Assembly (NCBI GenBank): GCA_032718475.1
Contig: JAUCBJ010001490.1
Span: 93,501-157,500, forward strand
Reading direction: 5' to 3'
Length of the DNA: 64,000 bases
Source of the DNA: Nemertoderma westbladi
Lineage: Eukaryota > Xenacoelomorpha > Nemertodermatida > Nemertodermatidae
This document shows positions 11,438 through 22,845 of this stretch, in pieces. The translations under genes were made by a program, and so were the position numbers. Position 1 is the first letter of the stretch. Every line of letters begins with the position of its first letter. The notes under the pieces were generated by a model. The model did no database searches and was not told the origin of the DNA. It was given only the letters and a program-made list of their open reading frames with translations.

Positions 11438-11700
11438 TCAATGAGAGAGTTTTACTGCCCAGACCGAATGGCAGTGTTTCCGTGACAGCCAGGTTCGTCC
11501 GGGATTGTCGAGACAATGACACAAACCTGTCTTGTCGCGATTCGATTTGTATATTTCCAAGGAGCATCCGAAGAGATCTCGGATGTTGCTCGGAACAGCG
11601 TTAAATAGTTGCGGTCCAAACACCGTAAAGCTCGATTCTACTATCGGTTTTACTTTTAGTGCTGGTATTTCCATGGCTACACAACCCAACCCCCCTATCT
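11438..11700 (-). pseudogene. LINE C-terminal fragment
   Basis: Antisense frame of 83 codons containing SSFTVFGPQLFNAVPSNIRD, then YKSNRDK. This is the hallmark tail of Jockey/CR1-group reverse transcriptases (the segment in which a hydrophobic LFN-LP motif precedes a Lys-rich helix). Only this tail is present; it lies between the poly-C MITE and NOC4. Confidence 0.65.
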
Positions 11701-11978
11701 GCTATCTGCAATTACTAGTAGAGTTGTCCTTGGCGGGTTTGGATTGATTGCTAATACTAATACAATAATCAATCATATATGCCTCCCGTCAGCCCAGCAC
11801 TGTGTTTTTGCAGTTGATACCAACAAGAACAACACATGAACACATCAATCACAATCGCAAATACACAAATAATAGTATTGTAACAGGTCTGTTCTGGTCT
11901 TACTTCTGTCATCTGCCACTTTATTAAAATTTATTTTCCTCCTGTGTCAGTTAATAATTACGTGCTATTTCTTGCAAG

Positions 11979-13559
11979 ATGAGCAATTCGAAAAAATCAG
12001 CGAACCGTGATCCTTCAGAATCCGGTCACTCGAAGAAGGAATCCATCGATCGACTTACCGAGCAATATTTGTTAGATCCGACAAAAGTCAACCTAATCGC
12101 GGACATTATCGCATTCTCGCGAAGCCAACGGCGATCCATTCAGTTGGCCTTAATATCATCTTTCAATCGAATATTCGTGAAACAGTTAAAGAGACGTGTT
12201 TCTATATCCTTAGATGGAGACAACGGACGATTAAATGAACTATACTTGGAGGCAATAAACGTACTCAAGTTATTCGTTAAGGGAAACCAAAATAAAGTTG
12301 TATCAGCCTTGGCTTTAACATGTCTAATAAAGTTCTTATCTATCGAATCTTCGAAAACAGTTCGAAATTCAGATGAATTTAAATTCCCCACCGATATATT
12401 AAACGTTATTATTGATGCTTTACTCGGAAGAGGTGATGATACCGGGGAACTTTTAAATCAATTCGAGGAATATTTAGTTTATGATGATGTTCGGTACTTT
12501 ACCATGTTGCACATTTTTCATTTATTACAAAACGGGGAACCCGACGTCGAACGAAATATTTTTCAAATTCTAAAATCCCTCCAAAAAACTTTTTCAGCCG
12601 CCGTTACCCTGGAGAATAAACTCCACTTTATTAACTTCCTATGCCGCCATAATCATACGGAGGAACTAAAACCCGGCAAAGTTCGCGAACACCGACGTCT
12701 GTTCGGGAACTTATGGGCCAAATTCCTCTCTAGTTTCCGGGACTCGGGTCTCCACAAACCGATTCTCCTGCACATAAACCTTGTGATCCCTCTCGTCAGC
12801 TCCCCAGCGCTGTTCGCCGACTTCCTTACCAACTCGTTCGACCGGGGCGGCGCCATCGCGCTGCTCTCGCTCCGAAGTCTCTTCGTCCTCCTCAACCGAC
12901 ACAACGTTAACTACCCCGACTTCTACGCCAAACTCTACTCCCTGTTCCTCCCGACTGTCCTCCGCTCCTCCTATCGCTCGCGATTCTTTCATCTCGCCGA
13001 TCTCTTCCTCTCCTCCTCCCATCTCCCGGCCTACGTGGTAGCCGCATTCGCTAAACGCCTCGCCCGACTCGCTCTCGTCGCCCCCACCGACGCCGTCTCT
13101 CTCATCGTCACCTTCATTCTCAACCTCATCCGTCGACATCCCGCCTGTCGGCCGCTCCTAAATCGCTGCGACGTCACCAACAACAATGTGGCTGACACTA
13201 ACGGCGAGGTCACTGACCCCGGCGACCACCGAATTCTTCCCAACCTCGAGGTCATTGACCCCTATCTTCCCAACGAACCCGATCTAAGTAAATGTGAAGC
13301 TTTAAACTCGTCGCTATGGGAACTACAGACCCTCCGTCAGCACTGCAATCACTCGGTTGCCAAGGCAACCCGACACATCCTCCAACCCCTGGGACTCAAG
13401 GAGGATGACATTTCAGAGCTGTTGGATTTAACTTCGGAAACGAATCTCGATAGGGAACTGGCGGTAAAGAGGTTGAAGGTTGTAGATGTGCCTATCAACA
13501 TGAACCCACCTAACGGGTTGTTTGATAGCAACGATGTTTACTCCTTTACTAATACTTAA
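11979..13559 (+). CDS. NOC4L: NOC4 nucleolar complex protein, single exon
   Basis: 526 codons, close to the usual 500-520 of the family. NOC4 works with NOP14 in the nucleolus in maturation and export of the small ribosomal subunit. The diagnostic CBF/Noc domain is at residues about 300-390: YPDFYAKLYSLFLP, then RFFHLADLFLSSSHLPAY and AAFAKRLARLAL (about 334-365), then NLIRRHPACRPLL. SSLWELQTLRQHCNHSVAKA near residue 450 also matches NOC4. The first ATG follows a stretch without coding sense and gives the right length. The gene has no intron, whereas vertebrate NOC4L has many. Codons in 12700-13260 are far richer in G/C than the flanks. No poly-A tail follows the stop, so a recent retrocopy is not supported. 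Confidence 0.96.
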   Translation: MSNSKKSANRDPSESGHSKKESIDRLTEQYLLDPTKVNLIADIIAFSRSQRRSIQLALISSFNRIFVKQLKRRVSISLDGDNGRLNELYLEAINVLKLFVKGNQNKVVSALALTCLIKFLSIESSKTVRNSDEFKFPTDILNVIIDALLGRGDDTGELLNQFEEYLVYDDVRYFTMLHIFHLLQNGEPDVERNIFQILKSLQKTFSAAVTLENKLHFINFLCRHNHTEELKPGKVREHRRLFGNLWAKFLSSFRDSGLHKPILLHINLVIPLVSSPALFADFLTNSFDRGGAIALLSLRSLFVLLNRHNVNYPDFYAKLYSLFLPTVLRSSYRSRFFHLADLFLSSSHLPAYVVAAFAKRLARLALVAPTDAVSLIVTFILNLIRRHPACRPLLNRCDVTNNNVADTNGEVTDPGDHRILPNLEVIDPYLPNEPDLSKCEALNSSLWELQTLRQHCNHSVAKATRHILQPLGLKEDDISELLDLTSETNLDRELAVKRLKVVDVPINMNPPNGLFDSNDVYSFTNT

Positions 13560-13683
13560 ACTCCACTGTAATATTCTGGTGAGGAATGAGTTTGGAATTG
13601 GAATATGAATATGAATCAAATTTAATATCTTAAATATTAACAACATCATGAATTCCTTTTAAGTTTTTAAATTAAATTAACGG

Positions 13684-14200
13684 GCGTAATTGAAGACTCC
13701 TCGTTTTAAGCAAGATACTAAATTTTATTAGGTAGGTAAAGCTATTAATATCAAGACTGATTCCGACAACCTACTTCCCTCTATAAATATTTTGTAGTAG
13801 TTAGTTCTTATTACTATTTGTATAGAAAATGTTCCAGAGCATGTTAGCTATTAAAGTAAGGAACAATTATTTTTTGTTCTAGAACATTTTTTAGAAAAAA
13901 ATCTGGATTCTATTTAAAACGCTTGGAATCGTTTTAAAACGTGTTTAAAAACTAGTTTCTAGAACCAAAAATATTCGTTCTACGATTCTAGAACGTGATT
14001 TTTTCTTAAAATTAAAAGCCAACATCTTCTGGAACATTTTCTATACAAATAGTAACAAGAACTAGCTACTACAAAATATTTATAGAAGGAAGTAGGATTT
14101 CGGAACCAGTGTCGAAATTACTAGCTAAACCTATCTAAAACACTAGCTACCGTAAAATTTTGTATCTTACTTAACGAGGTTGCTTCAATTACGTCCATTG
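13684..14200. mobile_element. Foldback/MITE element, about 0.5 kb
   Basis: Long imperfect inverted repeat just downstream of NOC4. The left end CGTAATTGAAG with CTCGTTTTAAGCAAGATAC pairs with GTATCTTACTTAACGAGG and CTTCAATTACG on the right. Inside, ACTATTTGTATAGAAAATGTTCC near 13815 pairs with GGAACATTTTCTATACAAATAG near 14030. No coding capacity. Confidence 0.85.
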
Positions 14201-14565
14201 ATCAAATTGCAGCAAATGGAAATTTATAGAACTCTCCCCATATCAAAATAGTGTAAAAAAAAACTGGCCTCTTTTTTTAAGCCTCTCTCTTAGGCCGTAT
14301 ATGGCATAACTACATCCCCACAAATAAATAAAATTATATTCGCCATTGTTCATAATTATCACTTTGAAGCTTTTACGGCCGTGAGGTATTCGCGTTAGCA
14401 GTTAGTCGCCATGGTATGTAAAGATGGACAGACATGACGGATGTTATGCACGGCACCACCACCTCACGTCCAATCGCGACCGGTGGGAGTTGGAAAATAT
14501 TGGCGTGCCAATCGACAACTATATCATATATTTTAGTAAATTGAGTAGAAATGTCTATTGACGAT

Positions 14566-16855
14566 TCCAGAGGGGGCCAGTGGTCCAGCACCAATACCAG
14601 AAGGGGCCCGGGGTCCAGCACCAATACCAGAGGGGGCCGTGGTCCAGCACTACTACCAGAGGGGGCCGTGGTCCAGCACCAATACCAGAGGGTGCCGGGG
14701 TCCAGCACCAACAGGGTGGGGCCTGGGGGCCAGCACCACTACCAGAGGGGGCCGTGGTCCAGTACCAATACCAGAGGGTGCCGGGCTCCAGCACCATTAC
14801 CAGAGGGGGCCGGGGTCCAGCACCAATACCAGAGGGGGCCGGTGGTCCAGCACCATTACCAGAGGGGCCGGGGTCCAGCACCATTACCAGAGGGGGCCGT
14901 GGTCCAGCACCAATACCAGAGGGTGCCGGGGTCCAGCACCAACAGGGTGGGGCCTGGGGGCCAGCACCACTACCAGAGGGGGCCGTGGTCCAGCACCAAT
15001 ACCAGAGGGTGCCGGGGTCCAGCACCATTACCAGAGGGGGCCGGGGTCCAGCACCAATACCAGAGGGGGCCGGGGGACAGCACCATTAACAGAGGGGGCC
15101 GGGGTCCAGCACCAATACCAGAGGGGGCCGTGGTCCAGCACCACTACCAGAGGGGGCCGTGGTCCAGCACCAATACCAGAGGGGGCCTGGGTCCAGCACC
15201 AACAGGGTGGGGCCCGGGGTCCAGCACCACTACCAGAGGGGGCCGTGGTCCAGCACCAATACCAGAGGGTGCCGGGGTCCAGCACCATTACCAGAGGGGG
15301 CCGGGGTCCAGCACCAATACCAGAGGGGGCCGGGGGTCCAGCACCATTACCAGACGGGGCCGGGGTCCAGCACCATTACCAGAGGGGGCCGTGGTCCAGC
15401 ACCAATACCAGAGGGGGCCGGGTGTCCAGCACCATTACCAGAGGGGGCCGGCGTCCAGCACCACTACCAGAGGGGGCCAGGGTCCAGCACCATTACCAGA
15501 GGGTGCCAGGGTCCAGCGCCATTATCAGAGGGGGCAGGGGTCCAGCACCAATACCAGAGGGGCCCGGGGTCCAGCACCAATACCAGAGGGGGGCGGGGTC
15601 CAGCACCACTACCAGAGGGGGCCATGGTCCAGCACCAATACCAGAGGGGGCCGGGGTCCAGCACCATTACCAGAGGGGGCCGGGGTCCAGCACCAATACC
15701 AGAGGGGGCCGGGGTCCAGCACCACTACCAGAGGGGGCCGGGGTCCAGCACCATCACCAGAGGGGGCCGGGGTCCAGCACCAATATTCAGATGGGGCCGT
15801 TGTCCAGCACCAATACCAGATGGGGCCGGGGTCCAGCACCATTACCAGAGGGGGCCGGGGTCCAGCACCAATACCAGAGGGGGCCGGGGGTCCAGCACCA
15901 CTACCAGAGGGGGCCCGGGTCCAGCACCAATACCAGAGAGGACCGGGGTCCAGCACCAACAGGGTGGGGCCCGGGGGCCAGCACGAATACCAGAAGGGGC
16001 CGGGAGTCCAGCACCAATACCTGAGGGGGCCGGTGTCCAGCACCACTACCAGAGGGGGACGGTGGTCCCGCACCAATACCAGGCGGGGCCGTGGTCCAGC
16101 ACCACTACCAGAGGGGGCCGGGGTCCAGCACCATTACCAGAGGGGGTCGGGGTCCAGCACCACAACCAGAGGGGGCCGGGGTTCAGCACCACTACAAGAG
16201 GGGGCCGGGGTTCAGCACCATTACCAGAGGGGGCCGTGGTCCAGCACCAATACCTGAGGGGGCCGGTGTCCAGCACCACTACCAGAGGGGGCCGGGGTCC
16301 AGCACCAATACCTGAGGGGGCCGGGCTCCAGCACCATTTCCAGAGGGGGCCGGGGTCCAGCACCAATACCTGAGGGGGCCGGGGTCCAGCACCACTACCA
16401 GAGGGGGCCGGGTTCCAGCACCACTGCCAGAGGAGGCCGGGGTCCAGCACCATTACCAGAGGGGGCCGTGGTCCAGCACCAATACCTGAGGGGGCAGGGG
16501 TCCAGCACCATTACCAGAGGGTGCCGTGGTCCAGCACCAATACCTGAGGGGGCCGGGGTCCAGCACGAATACCAGAAGGGCCGGGGGTCCAGCACAGCAC
16601 CAATACCAGAGGGAGCCGGTGGTCCCGCACCAATACCAGAGGGGGCCCGGGTCCAGCACCAATACCAAAGAGGACCGGGGTCCAGCACCAACAGGGTGGG
16701 GCCCCGGGGCCAGCACGAATACCAGAAGGGGCCGGGAGTCCAGCACAGCACCAATACCAGAGGGGGCCGGTGGTCCCGCACCAATACCTGAGGGGGCCGG
16801 GGTCCAGCACCACTACCAGAGGGGACCGGGGTCCAGCACCAATAACAAAAGGGCC
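14566..16855. repeat. 29-bp G-rich minisatellite
   Basis: About 80 tandem units of roughly 29 bp built on TCCAGCACCAATACCAGAGG followed by GGGCCGGGG. Variants include CCATTACC, CCACTACC, GTGG for GGGG, and a block with CAACAGGGTGGGGCC that recurs about seven times as a higher-order marker. Because 29 is not a multiple of 3 and the unit lacks stops, all forward frames and several reverse frames stay open for hundreds of codons. These Gly/Pro/Gln-rich open frames are repeat artefacts. The upstream 14201-14565 holds nothing recognisable. Confidence 0.95.
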
Positions 16856-17452
16856 CGGTGTCCTGCACCAAAACCTGAGGGGGCCCGGTGTCCAGCACCA
16901 AAACCTGAGCGGGCCAGGGGGCCCGGTGTCCATCACCAAAACCTGAGGGGGCCCGTTGTCCAGCACCAAAACCTGCGGGGGCCCGGTGTCCAGCACCAAA
17001 ACCTGAGGGGGGCCGGTGTCCAGCACCAAAACCTGAGGGGGCCCCTGTGTCCAGCACCAAAACCTGCGGGGGCCAGGGGGCCCGGTGTCCAGCGCCAAAC
17101 CTGAGGGGGCCCGGTGTCCAGCACCAAAACCTTAGGGAGCCAGGGGGCCCGGTGTCCAGCACCAAAACCTGAGGGGGTCAGGGGGCCCGGTGTCCAGCAC
17201 CAAAACCTGAGGGGGCCCGGTGTCCAGCACCAAAACCTGAGGGGGCCCGGTGTCCAGCACCAAAACCTGAGGGGGCCCGGTGTCCAGCACAAAAACCTGA
17301 GGGGGCCCGGTGTCCAGCACCAAAACCTGAGGGGGCCCGGTGTCCAGCACCAAAACCTGAGGGGGCCCGGTGTCCAGCACCAAAACCTGAGGGGGCCCGG
17401 TGTCCAGCACCAAAACCTGAGGGGGCCCGGTGTCCAGCACCAAAACCTGACA
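16856..17452. repeat. 30-bp G-rich minisatellite, derived from the 29-bp array
   Basis: About 20 units of 30 bp, TGTCCAGCACCAAAACCTGA then GGGGGCCCGG, continuous with the 29-bp array. From about 17190 to 17450 the copies are almost identical, pointing to recent homogenisation; nearer 16860 they are mixed, with insertions such as GGCCAGGGGG. The extra base turns the period into a codon multiple. Confidence 0.95.
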
Positions 17453-17479
17453 GACAGAGTTATTCTTGTAGATTCCGGC

Positions 17480-17665
17480 AGTCCTACTGAGGGTACGCAG
17501 CAAACTTTGCCCGTGAGAAAGCTTCGCCCGCGTCCAATCTTCGCCCTCAAAATGAGCAACTATCGCCCGGCGGAAACTTTCGCCCGGGCGAAGGTTGTAC
17601 GCGGTGGAAGATTGGATACGGGCGAAGGTTGTACGCGAGCGAAGATTGCACCCAACCCTACTGAG
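17480..17665. repeat. Short foldback repeat with TTCGCCCG motifs
   Basis: CGCCCGCGTCCAATCTTCGCCC near 17525-17546 pairs with GGAAGATTGGATACGGGCG near 17605. The motif CGCCCG/CGGGCG recurs in both orientations. A related fragment (GTGTCCAATATTCGCCCGGAGC) lies at 24073-24093, after the selenoprotein GPX gene. Confidence 0.65.
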
Positions 17666-19431
17666 CCTATTTTGTATAATTGATCCCCGGTTAAACCTGT
17701 GGGGGGGGGGGGGGTGCCCCGTGCGTCGATGTTTGTCTCTGATCGATTGGCCGTGTACTGGAGAAACGAGGGGACTCAATGACGTCATCCCGAGTAGGCA
17801 AGGGTTGCTAGAACCCCATCCTAGACAGTAGAAAGGGCCATCGGTAGTTGATTGTTGCAGTTTCTTAACTTGATGTTAGTAATTATAATAATTCATTTAT
17901 TTTATTTATGGACCGCTTCAATTACTCCATATGTATGGATATGAAATTAAAATTATTGTTGCAGTTTCCGGTCCTCCCAGACCCACAACTTATACACGGC
18001 CGATCTGCCTTGAAACATATGCGCTTATTGCAGCGCCCCGACTGGGCATTGCACCCGCAACAAGGCTTTGATATCGACGCCTTTGTCTTGTCGCACCAAT
18101 AGTTTGCAGCTACTGTAGCAAACTATCCGATAGTTGGCGCCAAACAGTCTGTTACTGTCAGCCTCCTACTTTATAATACAGTATGATGTGTACTGTATGC
18201 TAGTTTATATACTACTGTACTATCTCTGTATGGGTCGTATTTGTATTATTTACCGTTACTATATTGAGTAATAATTGTATACAGTAGTAATTCTTTGTAA
18301 CTGCAGTATCTTTTTGGAGGCATTCTTATTGTTTTTTTCATATAATTTTTATTAATTTATATTCTGACCCTTTAGGCATTCCTGTGGCACTATATGTTGG
18401 TAAATGTCGCATTCCACGGTGCTACACTAGCGTGGGTCACTTCGTGTCTTATTACGTTGTACCATTACAAGATGCTTGCTTCTTAAAATATCATCATTCC
18501 AAAAATAACTAACCTATTCAATTACTATAGAGATTATTTTGGTGGATTAAATTACGAGCAAAAGCATAAATGTTTCTATAACAAAAGGAAACGAGCAAAT
18601 TAAGTAGACCTACTGTAACGCAAATATCGCACATTATGTGATAAAATCTATTTTAATAATTTCATCGGAACACTAAAAATGTTACAATTTAGTGCATTAT
18701 TATTGTTTAGGATTGTTTAGTTTGTTTTTAAGTGATGTCATAGTTTAAGTGATGACATACAGTAGTTTAAGTAGGCCTATCATTTTTTTCACGATAACCA
18801 TAAATATTGAATTCACTTATTCTATAATAATTCACCATTAACATTTGCGCTATGTAGCGCAGCAGGCTAAAACTACCGCTCGAGTTATGACACTTGCAGG
18901 CTCAGCCTCACCTACTAAGAATATCCATATCGGCTAAGAATAGCCGTACACCCGCGGTCTTAAGAGTGCTCACTATTTAACACTTCTAAATAACACCCTA
19001 AATATCATTATTGTTATAACTACAGTCTACAGTATACATTCGTTGATTACTGTAAGGGTAATTTCCGCGAATACATACAGTTGATTTTATGTTTACATTA
19101 ACCTCATCGCAGCATTACGCAATGGAACAGTTGTGATAGCGAAATCCATCTCTACGAAATAGCACAGCGGGGATGGTGTAGTTGTATTCCAGATGATCAT
19201 TGTAGTGTACTGCGGTACCGGTATGCAACATGTAGATCTCCGCTCTGGGGATCAATATAGTTCATATGGAAAACGTGGTGAGGTAAATTACCACTAATTA
19301 AACTCCCAACCTTTATTAATATATATTTTTGTACTGTACATTAGCTTTACAACATATGTTTTTGAGTTTCAGGATTTTATATATAGTTTATTTTTATTAA
19401 TACATACGAAATATTCAGATTTGCTCTTAAG
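17666..19431. other. No gene seen; contains a poly-G tract
   Basis: A run of about 14 G lies at 17701-17714. The remaining AT-rich sequence up to the first GPX gene has only short open frames without recognised domains. Its last few hundred bases presumably carry the promoter of the first GPX gene, but no element can be assigned by eye. Confidence 0.5.
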
Positions 19432-20176
19432 ATGTCAGTAGATGAGGTTGAAGATTTCTGCTCGTTCGTTGGCGAAGACATCGACGCCCCAAACCGGCCC
19501 CCAAACAAACCACTCGATCCAAACCATACCATTAACTTTGATCGTTACAGAGGTCGTGTTTGTTTGGTTATTAATGTTGCCACAAAGGGAGGTTTAGCTA
19601 AGAAAAACTTTAAGGAACTCGTGGAGCTGCATTCGAAATATGCAGACAAAGTAAGTTTGTTTGCCTTTAATTACAGTAGTTGTTAGTTTATTAGGCTCAT
19701 GCACTGCAGTAGGCCAAATACTAAATACAAAAATCTTTTGTGATTTTTTACAATTATGTTCACTGGTTTCATTTTAAGTCGTTAATGAATTATACCACTA
19801 TAAGAATAAATGTTTGATCTACGTTATAGGGCCTACTACTTACATTATTTTTAATTTCTAGGGATTGAGTATTTTGGCCTTCCCCTGCAATCAGTTTGGC
19901 GGACAGGAACCCGGGACTAACGCGGAAATAAAGGAATTTGCAAAGAGTATGGGAGTAAAGTTCGACATATTCAGCAAGATCGATTGTAATGGAAGTTACG
20001 CTCTTCCTCTTTGGAAATGGCTTCAGTGCGAAAAGTGTGGAGAGTTTGGACACAAAATAAAATGGAATCACACCAAGTTCCTAATCGATAGAAACGGGAT
20101 TATTTTTGAACGATATGCGCCAATCAGAGCACCTAAATCTCTTGAAGGGGACATTAATGCTCTGTTAAATAAGTAA
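19432..20176 (+). CDS. GPX4-like peroxidase with Gly at the Sec position
   Basis: Two exons, 19432-19650 and 19862-20176, joined by a GT/AG intron in phase 0, give 177 residues. The family reduces (phospho)lipid hydroperoxides with glutathione or thioredoxin through a Sec/Cys-Gln-Trp-Asn tetrad. Here the catalytic position is Gly53 ([14 protein letters not shown], codon GGA at 19588-19590). The other members remain: Gln84 ([13 protein letters not shown]), Trp141 and Asn142 ([14 protein letters not shown]). Its neighbour has TGA at the same codon, so a single T-to-G change explains the difference. The first ATG gives the start; no transit peptide is visible. It also has cysteines not in the sister copy: Cys10, Cys115 and a CEKC pair at 129-132. 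The frame is undamaged over both exons, which argues against simple decay. Peroxidase activity by the usual chemistry is unlikely. Confidence 0.9.
19588..19590 (+). other. Gly codon at the selenocysteine site
   Basis: GGA aligned with the TGA at 23164-23166: the preceding codons read Asn-Val-Ala-Thr-Lys in both genes, and the next is Gly in both. A sequencing error would also need only one base, so raw reads or transcripts matter here. Confidence 0.9.
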
Positions 20177-22845
20177 AAGTTAATAAACTCTAGAACTCTA
20201 AAAACTCTAGGCTGGTGCAGGGTTATCTTAACCATCAAAAATTAAGCTAATATTATTTTACTGTGTTTAGTTTTATTAAACTGTGTGATGGTTCGACTCC
20301 TTTTATATGAATATAATATAACGTAGTTTTATTTTTAAATCATAAATTACATTATAATTAAGTAATTAAATTAGGTAATTAATAATTAATTATATAAAGT
20401 TATCAAATGAAGCGACCCTATTGATATTTAGGGGGGGGGGGGGGGGGGGGCATGGCCACCTGGCTACGTCACTGCTTCTAAGAAACTGCCTATCCCAGTT
20501 AATATAGAAAATGGATATCATCTGGAAATTAGACCTCTCCTTTCACCTGACTTGAAAGTTCTTTCGTGCCACAGTAGAAATGGAAACTTTTTATACGGGG
20601 TGAGACATGGGAACTAATGAACTCATTTGAACAAGTTATTGATGATTTTTACACAAGACTACTTCTGCAAGCAAAACAATATCTTTGTGAGCTAAATAGT
20701 ACAGTAGAAAAGCCAGCAGTAATAGTACAGCTGGCTATAAGAAGACCGTCCACAGGATCACTCCCCATTATTGAATAGCTTTGCTTACAGTCTAAGAGGG
20801 AGTAATTCCAGCCCCTAAATGTCATTATCACTGGAGCTCTGCTCGGGTTTCTGCATTATTAGTTTGTGGCTGGGATGTTTGAACTCTAAAAAGTCGATCA
20901 ATCATGGATGAAATTCAACCAAACTTGGTAGGCCTACACATGTAGTCTATCAAAAGTAATTCTACACACAGACAGACTTTTACAGTTCCTCTGTCTGCCG
21001 CTAGGGGGCGAATTGTCAGAGCTCCAGTTCATCATGCTTAGCACGGTTTAATTAACCTATGAAACATTTGAACGGCCCAGTGCTTAAAATTCAATCAGCT
21101 GGCCTCCCACCTAACATAGCAGTGAGTAACCTTATACAGTAGATATTCCCATAAGATTCACTTGGAAGAGCTATTCAGCTATTCGATTTTTAAATGTTTG
21201 TTTGTTTGAATAAATTTGAATTGAATTTAATTGACGGGATTACATACTGTTTAACGGTTGATGTTTGCTTACTTTCTGGGATATAGTGTGAGAGTAATAA
21301 ACACAACCTTACTAAAACTTGGCAAGTAGGCCTACAGTAATATACTCATATGGCTGCAGTTTTGGCCTATCCACTCAATAGTAGTAGTTTACTAGGCCCT
21401 CATGAGCACCAGCTGGTGTTTCTACCATTGAGTCTATAGCAATTTTCGTGTTATGGGGCTATTTTCGAAATAAAAAAATACATTTTAATAATTTTTTTCG
21501 AAACTTTTTTCCATATCCTAAGCTTTCGAGCTGCGTAGATTGATATTACTTTGATTGACTGACGATGAGCTATAGCTTCGGAGGAGTTTACATAATATAC
21601 AATATAATACATACATACATACATTATACTTTATTTCCAGTAGGTAATAAGCCCTAACGGTCTTTTGCAGTAACTATAGGCCTACAACAACAATGGAATT
21701 AAATGCATGGAAGTTGATAGGGTCTTCCTAATAAGAAAGTACCGTGTAGGCCTACCGCGTAGAGTGGCCCGCATTTAGATTAAGTTAATTTAGTTTCCTA
21801 TACTACAAGATGCATTATTTTTCATTGTCATGTCATTCATATTATTTATGTAATATTTTGTATTATTATTGTTAATTTTTTTTGTTTTTTCCCAAGTGGT
21901 AATATCTTTTATTACGGTACGTTATTTATAACAAATATCAAATTTATAATTATAATATTTTGCTGTTTAGAATATTTATTATTATTTAGAGAAAAATTAA
22001 TATTTTAGTAAATAATGTAATAATTTGTATAAAAATATTTTGAGTTATCGAAAATCCTCCATAATCGATAGAAAATTTAATCTATTCGATGTTTAACATT
22101 AAAATCTAAAAAATCCGGGGTGGATTTCCGTCCCTTTTACCTCACCAGAGTAGAGTCTCCGCCCAAAAGCTAAAGAGATCACCATAGAAATTAAATCCCT
22201 GGACCCGCCCCTCCTTCTATGATTACCGCGCTCTCGGTAACTGTAAGTTGTACGGAGACTAATTACCTTTTATATTATTTGTTGGTAATGTTGAACAATA
22301 CATTGTTTGGTGTATTGTTATTGTTTTTTTTACAAATGTATAAATATATAATGATTTCTATCCATTGTATTGGTCGTTCAAATTATCGCATATACCAGGA
22401 CCAGTGGCACAAACCAGTATTATAACTTTAGATATTATTACACACTGCACTGAGCACGGTACATTAATGAGTTGTATAAGAAGAGTACTGGCAGTATTAA
22501 TTAATTATTTTAATGCATAACGCCAGATTGTCGCCAACTGCCGCATTACGTTTATGTTTCGTCCGAGGCGAATGGCATGTCTTTGTCCAACATATAAAAT
22601 TATCTATCTAAATAATATATTTACACACTTCCTGATCTTGACACACAACACAAAACTTCAGTGTACTAGGTGACGAGGTACCGGTACAGTACAGTAATTA
22701 ATTGCAAAAAGTTTTGCTGAACCAACTGTGTACGACGTAAACGGTACACCAGTCTGACAGTGTTATAGGGTACTGTATTGTGTATTGTAGACCCACCCCC
22801 ATTTTCCATAAATTAGTGGGCCTAAAAAATAATTAGTATCCTAAC
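20177..22845. other. Spacer between the GPX copies, no gene seen
   Basis: A 20-G run lies near 20431-20450. Bases 20905-20985 contain, in reverse, the AACCAAACTTGG / GATGAAATTC segment typical of the 3' part of the helentron-like repeats at 34519-36617. Poly-T/AT-rich tracts fill 21840-22090. Short open frames show no homology. Confidence 0.5.

Noticed and set aside
14551-17683. Gly/Pro/Gln-rich open frames up to 568 codons on both strands
   Set aside because: The 29/30-bp minisatellite lacks stop words in most frames, so every frame is open. No signal peptide or domain is attached.
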